From Pseudomonadota bacterium (lineage in GTDB: Bacteria; Desulfobacterota; Desulfobacteria; Desulfobacterales; Desulfosarcinaceae), in contig JAEYRZ010000149.1 in assembly GCA_023435265.1 (NCBI GenBank), positions 1 to 10,619 of the forward strand: 10,619 bases of DNA. Reading direction: 5' to 3'. The position numbers and the translations under genes were made by a program. The stretch's first letter is position 1; the number at the start of each line of letters is the position of its first letter. The notes under the pieces were generated by a model. That model saw only the letters and a program-made list of their open reading frames with translations, was not told the DNA's origin and ran no database searches. Positions 5,692-10,619 of this stretch are shown one piece after another.

Positions 5692-8193
5692 ATGCAATCC
5701 AATCCGATCAAGGCGCTCTGCCTTGCCGAATCCGGGCGCCGGGAAGTTCTGCAGGGAAACATCGCCTTTGCCGTAGGCTGCGTCCGGTCAGGCATTCACG
5801 GCGCCGACGGCTACCCGGGGACGCCGAGCACGGAGGTGATCGACCGCGGGCTGGCCCGGGTGCAGGACCTGATCACCGTGGGCTGGTCGGTCAACGAGGC
5901 GGTGGCCGCGGCCGTGGGTTTCGGCCACACGCTGGCCGGGCGCGACATCGTGGTCACCATGAAGGTGCCCGGCCTTTTTCAGGCCGGCGATGTTTTTTCC
6001 AGCGCCGCCTTTTTTACGCAGCCGCGGGGCGCCTTGATTTACTTCGTGGCCACCGATTTCGTGCCCAGCTCCACTCAGCACGTCATCGATCCGCGACCAT
6101 TTTTGAAAAGCTGTTTTCTTCCGGTTTTCGAACCGCGGACGCACCAGGAGATGTACGCGGCGCCGCAGATCGCCGCCGACCTCGGGCGCCGCTTCCATTC
6201 GCCGGTCGTGATCCTCGCCTCGGGCAATTTATGCCATAGCGAAGGTTTGGTGCGGCTGGGTGAAATTCAAAAGCGGCAGCCGCTCGATCCGCCGGAGGAC
6301 CTGCGCGCGTTCAACTGTCTGCCGGTGATGGCGCGGCGCAACTACGATACGGTGCTGAGCGAACGAATGCCCGGGTTGGCCGCCATGGTGGAAGCGACGC
6401 CCCTCAACACCTGGACCAGAGGCAGCGGTCGGACGGGCGTGATCACCTGCGGCGCCAACAGTGCATTCGTCCAGGAGGTCAGGAGCACCTACGAGGCCGA
6501 TTTCGACCTGCTCTCGCTGGCGTTCACCAATCCATTGCCCAAAGCGCTGATCCGCTCGTTCTGCGCATCGATCTCCGGAGAGGTTTTCGTCATCGAAGAC
6601 GGCTACCGTTTTTTACAGGAAGAACTCGCCGCCATGGGGCTGAGGGTGACCGGAAAGGCGGAATACGAAACCCTTACCGAGTGGACTCCGGCCCGTATCG
6701 CCGCAAGGCTCGGGCTGGCCGATCCGCCGGCCTCCGCGTCCCTGCAGCCGGTCGCCCGGCCGCCGATGATCTGCGCCGGGTGCCCGTACCGCCTGTTCGG
6801 CGAATTGATGCGCCAGATGAAGCGGCGCGGCAAAATCGAGGTCGCCTTCGGCGACATCGGCTGCAATGCGCTGCTCTATTTCATGAACGCCATGGACACC
6901 GGACTGGCCATGGGGGCCAGCGAGGCCAAGCGGGCCGGCTACGTGCTGGCGCAGCCTCAAAAGGCGGCCTGCTGCGTGAGCATCATCGGCGACAGCACCG
7001 AGTGTCACAGCGGCCTGGATGCCACGCGCAACACGGTTTTCCGGAACGTGCCGGGCGTCAAGGTGGTGCTCGACAATCACTGGACCGCCATGACCGGCGG
7101 GCAACCGGCGCCGACCTCGCCGGTCAATCTGGCCGGCGAACCCAACCGTTTCGACCTGCTCGGCGCGCTTGCCGCCACCGGCACCCGGGTCGAAGCGCTG
7201 GATGCCTATGACCGCAAGGGGCTGCGTACCGGCATGCGTGCAGCGCTCAAGGCCGCCGAAGCCGGCGTGTTCACGACGCTGGTGGTCCGCGGCGGGTGCA
7301 TCAAAAAGGTGCCGGCCGCCAAAAAGGGCATCCGCACGGCCGTCGACACCGATAAGTGTCAGCGCTGTCACACCTGCCTGATCTGCCCCGGCAACGAAGC
7401 CGGCCCGGACGGATTTCCGGTTTACAACAACCTGTGCACCGGCTGCGGAGAGGGAACGCCGGCCTGCCTGCAGATGTGTCCTTTCGGTGCGATCCACGAA
7501 ACGGAAGGCAGCCCCCGCCCGCGTTCCGCCGCACGCCCCCTTGCGGAGCCGCCGCCCATCGCGGTGGTCCGGACCGACAGCAAGGCCTTTCCGGCCCGCA
7601 TGGCGGTCGCCATACGGGGCGTCGGCGGTCAGGGCAATCTTTTCTTCGGCCGCGTGCTGACCCACTTGGCCTTTCTGGCAGGCTACGGCGAGCAGAATAT
7701 CGTCAAGGGCGAAACGCACGGCATGGCCCAGATGGGCGGGCCGGTGATCAGCACCTTCGCCTGCGGCAACGTCTTCAGCCCGGTGCTGATGCCCGGCCAG
7801 GCCGACTGCCTGATCGCCATGGAGCGCAGTGAGGTGCTGCGCCCCGGTTTCGTGGAACTGCTCAGACCCGAAGGCGTCGTTCTGCTGGCCGACACGGCGA
7901 TCGTGCCGCCGGGAACCGCGGCCGCGGACTATCCCGGCAGAGCCGAAATCCTGAAGGCCCTGGACGGCCGCAGGGTACGGGTCGTGGATGTGCTGGCCAA
8001 GGCCCTGGAAATGGGGGACCACAGCGGGCGCGCGGCCAATGTCGTGATGCTGGGGGTCTTGAGCCGGACCGCCCCCTTCTCCGCCCTGCCTGCCGCACTG
8101 TGGCTGCATGCCTTGAAGACCCTCAGCCCGGCCCCGGCGCTGTGGGCCGCCAATTACAACGCATTCGAACAAGGGCGCACGATGGAGGGTTGA
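5692..8193 (+). CDS. fused indolepyruvate-type ferredoxin oxidoreductase (IorA-IorB fusion)
   Basis: An 833-residue cytoplasmic enzyme expected to convert a 2-oxoacid plus CoA to acyl-CoA, CO2 and reduced ferredoxin. The N-terminal pyrimidine-binding domain carries GADGYPGTPSTEVIDR and WSVNEAVAAAVGFG. CAGCPYR (361-367) opens the thiamine-diphosphate domain, whose motif runs from GDST (433-436) to LDN (460-462) and TAMTGGQP. A ferredoxin-like domain has eight cysteines (556, 559, 562, 565, 582, 585, 592, 596). After a Pro/Arg/Ala-rich linker (about 604-636) comes the IorB-like gamma domain (637-833), starting AIRGVGGQGNLFFGRVL and including KGETHGMAQMGGPV. IorA and IorB are usually separate proteins of roughly 600 and 200 residues, so the length fits a direct fusion. 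Several usual IorA positions differ (SSTQHVIDP where SSQNEQDNR is common; TGGQP for TGHQP), so aryl pyruvate is only the default substrate guess. It has its own promoter and is followed by an acyl-CoA synthetase. Confidence 0.93.
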   Translation: MQSNPIKALCLAESGRREVLQGNIAFAVGCVRSGIHGADGYPGTPSTEVIDRGLARVQDLITVGWSVNEAVAAAVGFGHTLAGRDIVVTMKVPGLFQAGDVFSSAAFFTQPRGALIYFVATDFVPSSTQHVIDPRPFLKSCFLPVFEPRTHQEMYAAPQIAADLGRRFHSPVVILASGNLCHSEGLVRLGEIQKRQPLDPPEDLRAFNCLPVMARRNYDTVLSERMPGLAAMVEATPLNTWTRGSGRTGVITCGANSAFVQEVRSTYEADFDLLSLAFTNPLPKALIRSFCASISGEVFVIEDGYRFLQEELAAMGLRVTGKAEYETLTEWTPARIAARLGLADPPASASLQPVARPPMICAGCPYRLFGELMRQMKRRGKIEVAFGDIGCNALLYFMNAMDTGLAMGASEAKRAGYVLAQPQKAACCVSIIGDSTECHSGLDATRNTVFRNVPGVKVVLDNHWTAMTGGQPAPTSPVNLAGEPNRFDLLGALAATGTRVEALDAYDRKGLRTGMRAALKAAEAGVFTTLVVRGGCIKKVPAAKKGIRTAVDTDKCQRCHTCLICPGNEAGPDGFPVYNNLCTGCGEGTPACLQMCPFGAIHETEGSPRPRSAARPLAEPPPIAVVRTDSKAFPARMAVAIRGVGGQGNLFFGRVLTHLAFLAGYGEQNIVKGETHGMAQMGGPVISTFACGNVFSPVLMPGQADCLIAMERSEVLRPGFVELLRPEGVVLLADTAIVPPGTAAADYPGRAEILKALDGRRVRVVDVLAKALEMGDHSGRAANVVMLGVLSRTAPFSALPAALWLHALKTLSPAPALWAANYNAFEQGRTMEG

Positions 8194-8254
8194 ACGCCGC
8201 CGGCCATCCCGGCGTGCGACAAACATCCCGGCGCAGACGAACAGGAGATTGCCC
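8194..8254. repeat. short spacer with hairpin and 10-bp direct repeat
   Basis: The spacer between oxidoreductase and synthetase holds a 6-bp stem, ACGCCG (8194-8199) with CGGCGT (8210-8215). It also holds CATCCCGGCG twice (8205-8214 and 8224-8233). AGGAG at 8243-8247 is the ribosome site of the next gene. No terminator is seen, so the two genes are probably one operon. Confidence 0.45.
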
Positions 8255-10351
8255 TTGCACCCCCCGCAGAGTCCGACCAGACCCAGATCCCCTTTCGATT
8301 ACCTTTTCGATCCCGACAGCATCGCCGTGATCGGCGCCAGCAATGATGTCGTCAAACCCGGCGGCCGGCTTTTCAAAACCCTTCGCGCGCATGATTATGA
8401 CGGTGCCCTGTGGCCGGTGAATCCCAAGGCGGACCGGATCATGGGCGTGCGTGCCTATCCATCGGTGTCCGCGCTTCCCGGCGCTCCGGACCTCGCCATC
8501 GTGGCCATCCCCGCCGGCCTGGTGCTCCCGGCTGTGCAGGAACTGGCCGACAAAGGGACGGGGGCGGCCATCGTGCTGACTTCAGGGTTCGGGGAAAAGG
8601 ACGCGCAGGGCAAAGAGATCGAGAGGGCCATGCTGGCCGTCGCAACGTCCGCCGGCATGACCCTGATCGGCCCCAACTGCTCGGGATTTCTGACCCGGCG
8701 CTACAAGGGGAAGTTCGCCGGCATGGTGCCGCAGCAGCCCGGCCGCGCCGTCGATTTCATCAGCGGCTCGGGCGCCACGGTCGACTATGTCATGGAGCAG
8801 GCCGTCGGCAGGGGACTCTCTTTCGACAATGTGGTCAATCTCGGCAACTCGATCATGGTCTCGGTCGAAGACCTGCTGGCCATGTACGATGCGCATTACG
8901 ACGGGCGCGGCGCCCGGGTGCTCCTGCTTTACATGGAGTCGATCCGCAAGCCGCAGCTGCTCCTGCGGCACGCACGCAGCCTGACGGCCAAGGGCTGCAC
9001 CCTCGTGGGCATCAAATCGGGCGTGACCGCAGCCGGCGAACGCGCCGCCGCCAGCCACACCGGCGCTCTGGCGAGTCCCGATTCGGCGGTCCAGGCGCTC
9101 TTCGATAAAGCGGGCATCATCCGCGTCAGAAGCAAGGCCGAACTGATCGATGCCGCCTGTGTGCTCGTCGCCGCCGGCGGCCCGCTGCGCGGCAACCGGG
9201 CCTGCGTCCTAACCGACGCCGGCGGGCCCGGCGTGATGATGGCCGATGAACTCAGCCGCCGGGGGTGGGACCTGCCGCAGTTGGCGGAATCCACGAACCG
9301 CCGGCTGCGCGGCGTACTGGCAGCCGAGAGTTCGGTTCTCAACCCGATCGACTGTCTGCCCTCGCGCACACCCGAACAGGTCCGAGCGGTGTTGCAGATC
9401 CTGGCCGAGGAAGCGTCCGAACGACTCGACGCCATCGGCGTGATCACCGGAGATCCCGGCCTGGCCAGCAACAGCGTGATTTACGATGAAATCGCCCGCG
9501 CCATGGAGCACAGCCCCATTCCGGTGTTTCCGGTGATGGCCTCCGTCCACTCTTCGCGTGAGGCGATCAAGCGGTTCATCGACGGTGGTAAGGTTTACTT
9601 CTACGATGAAGTTTCGCTTGCCGGGGCGCTGGCCAACGTCCAGGCCTGCCGGCGGCCGGCGGACGCCGATGGCGAGCCGTCCCCCGAAGGCTATGACGGC
9701 CAAGTCATCGCCTCGGCGCTCGAAAACCTCACGGGGGCTTTATCGCCGGAAATCGTGCGCCGCATCCTGCAGGCGGCCGGGCTGCGGATTGCGCCGCAAC
9801 GTCAAATTTCCAGCGTCGACGACCTTTCGGCCGGTTGCCGGGCGGTCGGTTTTCCACTGGCCATGAAGGTGATCGGGCCGCTGCACAAGAGCGATGTGGG
9901 CGGCGTGCGCCTGGGCGTCGCCGACGAGACTCAGGCCCGTGAGGCCTGGCAGATGCTGATGCGGATTCCGGATGCGGCCGGGGTGCTGGTGCAGCCTATG
10001 CTGGGCGGGTTGGAGGTGATTCTGGGCGCCGCCCGCAAGGGAGATTTCGGCCACCTGATCATGTTCGGTCTGGGGGGCATTCACGCGGAGGTGCTTAAAG
10101 ACGTGCGTTTCGCACTGGCGCCGCTGACCCGCGGCGAGGCCCTGGACATGATCCGCGGCATCCGCGCCGCACCCATCCTCGTGGGCGTCCGCGGACAGGC
10201 CGGCCTGGATGTCGACCTCCTGGCCGATCAGCTGGTGCGCCTGGCGCGCCTGGTTGCCGATTTTCCCCGCATCGCCGAAATCGATCTCAACCCGGTCAAA
10301 GGCACGGGCGGCGATTTCTGCGCCGTGGATGCGCGCATCCTGGTAGGCTGA
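8255..10351 (+). CDS. single-chain NDP-forming acyl-CoA synthetase (acetate-CoA ligase, ADP-forming, family)
   Basis: A 698-residue enzyme expected to convert acyl-CoA + ADP + Pi to acid + CoA + ATP. Domain order is CoA-binding Rossmann fold (about 14-140, SIAVIGAS at 22-29, GPNCSG from 139), succinyl-CoA-synthetase-like ligase domains (about 145-460), then a C-terminal ATP-grasp domain (about 480-698). The phosphorylated histidine is His268 in ASHTGA. The second relay histidine is His544 in LHKSDVGGV, and the ATP-grasp end motif EIDLNPV is at 675-681. Archaea often split this enzyme into alpha and beta subunits; here both are in one chain. The start is TTG 8255, because AGGAG (8243-8247) is 7 bp away; TTG 8249 is only 1 bp from it. 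The segment ISGSGATVDYVMEQA differs from the more common SQSGALG form. Downstream of the fused 2-oxoacid oxidoreductase, it most likely recovers ATP from that enzyme's product. Acyl specificity is unknown. Confidence 0.95.
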   Translation: MHPPQSPTRPRSPFDYLFDPDSIAVIGASNDVVKPGGRLFKTLRAHDYDGALWPVNPKADRIMGVRAYPSVSALPGAPDLAIVAIPAGLVLPAVQELADKGTGAAIVLTSGFGEKDAQGKEIERAMLAVATSAGMTLIGPNCSGFLTRRYKGKFAGMVPQQPGRAVDFISGSGATVDYVMEQAVGRGLSFDNVVNLGNSIMVSVEDLLAMYDAHYDGRGARVLLLYMESIRKPQLLLRHARSLTAKGCTLVGIKSGVTAAGERAAASHTGALASPDSAVQALFDKAGIIRVRSKAELIDAACVLVAAGGPLRGNRACVLTDAGGPGVMMADELSRRGWDLPQLAESTNRRLRGVLAAESSVLNPIDCLPSRTPEQVRAVLQILAEEASERLDAIGVITGDPGLASNSVIYDEIARAMEHSPIPVFPVMASVHSSREAIKRFIDGGKVYFYDEVSLAGALANVQACRRPADADGEPSPEGYDGQVIASALENLTGALSPEIVRRILQAAGLRIAPQRQISSVDDLSAGCRAVGFPLAMKVIGPLHKSDVGGVRLGVADETQAREAWQMLMRIPDAAGVLVQPMLGGLEVILGAARKGDFGHLIMFGLGGIHAEVLKDVRFALAPLTRGEALDMIRGIRAAPILVGVRGQAGLDVDLLADQLVRLARLVADFPRIAEIDLNPVKGTGGDFCAVDARILVG

Positions 10352-10474
10352 AAGCACAGGAAAAGGGAGCTGAAAGATGAAAGGAGGCATGGGGTCTGTT
10401 TATTGGTTATCTATCGACCCGATTCTTTCTTTCAGCATTCACTTTTGCGGATATCTGAAATGCTCAAGTATATT
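10352..10474. other. AT-richer non-coding stretch with long-loop inverted repeat
   Basis: GCTGAAAGA (10369-10377) and TCTTTCAGC (10428-10436) are exact reverse complements separated by 50 nt. The base composition is richer in AT than the genes on the left. A 34-codon ORF (10377-10481) with GGGAG seven bases upstream starts inside the left arm, but it has no recognisable similarity. No T-run follows, so this is not a standard terminator. I see no convincing gene from here to the window end. Confidence 0.35.
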
Positions 10475-10547
10475 GCCTTAGCGCACCGGTGCGCCGGGGT
10501 ATCCGGGCCCAAGGACACGCCATAGCGGTTTGAAGTGCCGCTAAGGC
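10475..10547. repeat. nested palindromes inside a 9-bp inverted repeat
   Basis: GCCTTAGCG (10475-10483) and CGCTAAGGC (10539-10547) form an outer stem. Inside are a perfect 14-bp palindrome GCGCACCGGTGCGC (10481-10494) and an alternative hairpin TAGCGG (10523-10528) with CCGCTA (10538-10543). The outer stem and both inner structures share bases, so they would compete. This density suggests a repeat element or structured RNA, not plain spacer. Confidence 0.5.
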
Positions 10548-10549
10548 TT

Positions 10550-10619
10550 GCTCCGGAGCGTCCCGCAAACTCGCTGCGCTCAGACAGGCGGGACGCTTAT
10601 CCTTCGCTGCGCCAAGCGG
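10550..10619. repeat. extragenic palindromic repeat, probably running off the window
   Basis: AGCGTCCCGC (10557-10566) pairs exactly with GCGGGACGCT (10588-10597) across a 21-nt loop. The palindrome GCTCCGGAGC (10550-10559) overlaps the left arm. TCGCTGCGC occurs at 10571-10579 in the loop and again at 10604-10612. Such GC-rich stems with a TCGCTGCGCTCAG-type loop look like a dispersed intergenic repeat, but copy number cannot be judged from one window. Confidence 0.45.

Noticed and set aside
4120..5697. Long minus-strand ORF opposite the kinase gene
   Set aside because: It lies antisense to clear PAS, kinase and receiver domains, has no recognisable domain, and is expected from GC-rich codon bias.
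6613..8226. Long minus-strand ORF opposite the oxidoreductase gene
   Set aside because: It is a shadow of the + strand enzyme: His/Gly/Arg-rich and without family features.
10352..10474. Intrinsic terminator after the synthetase gene
   Set aside because: The inverted repeat has a 50-nt loop and no T-run, so it does not meet the usual terminator pattern.

Overview
The window is a GC-rich, tightly packed bacterial segment with six convincing genes, all on the + strand. The likely source is an anaerobic member of the Desulfobacterota (Desulfobacterales-like, possibly a sulfate reducer). This is an inference from three things: the style of the PAS/histidine-kinase sequence (for example GGIAHDFNNLLMGIQGR), the ferredoxin-linked 2-oxoacid oxidoreductase paired with an ADP-forming acyl-CoA synthetase, and short degenerate hexamer tracts between genes. 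No tRNA, rRNA, CRISPR array, transposase or phage gene is visible.

Left block (122-5445): a stand-alone B3/B4-domain protein (the PheRS beta editing-type fold), then 29 bp later an IclR-family regulator. After a gap of about 100 bp comes a TAXI-type periplasmic solute-binding protein. It overlaps by 4 bp (ATGA) a membrane-bound hybrid histidine kinase with two PAS domains, a kinase core and a C-terminal receiver. No TRAP permease gene lies nearby, so the binding protein is more likely a sensory partner of the kinase than a transporter part.

Intergenic control region (5446-5691): this 246-bp gap holds a GC-rich hairpin, a second short hexamer tract, a perfect 15-bp palindrome (7-1-7), and a near-consensus sigma70 promoter (TTGACA-16-TATATA). 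A 10-bp inverted repeat has its left arm on the -10 box and its right arm on the Shine-Dalgarno sequence of the next gene.

Right block (5692-10351): a single polypeptide carrying both halves of an indolepyruvate-type ferredoxin oxidoreductase (IorA-like, then IorB-like), followed by a single-chain NDP-forming acyl-CoA synthetase with both expected phospho-histidine motifs. Together they imply the route 2-oxoacid + CoA -> acyl-CoA + CO2 + reduced ferredoxin, then acyl-CoA + ADP + Pi -> acid + ATP. Archaea use this scheme on aryl pyruvates. The oxidoreductase diverges at several usually conserved sites, so its substrate is uncertain.

Right edge (10352-10619): no convincing gene. It contains a long-loop inverted repeat and then a dense set of nested palindromes that looks like a dispersed extragenic repeat running off the window.

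Working model (inference): the TAXI protein and kinase sense an external organic acid, the IclR regulator senses an internal one, and the promoter at 5612 drives the two-gene catabolic operon.
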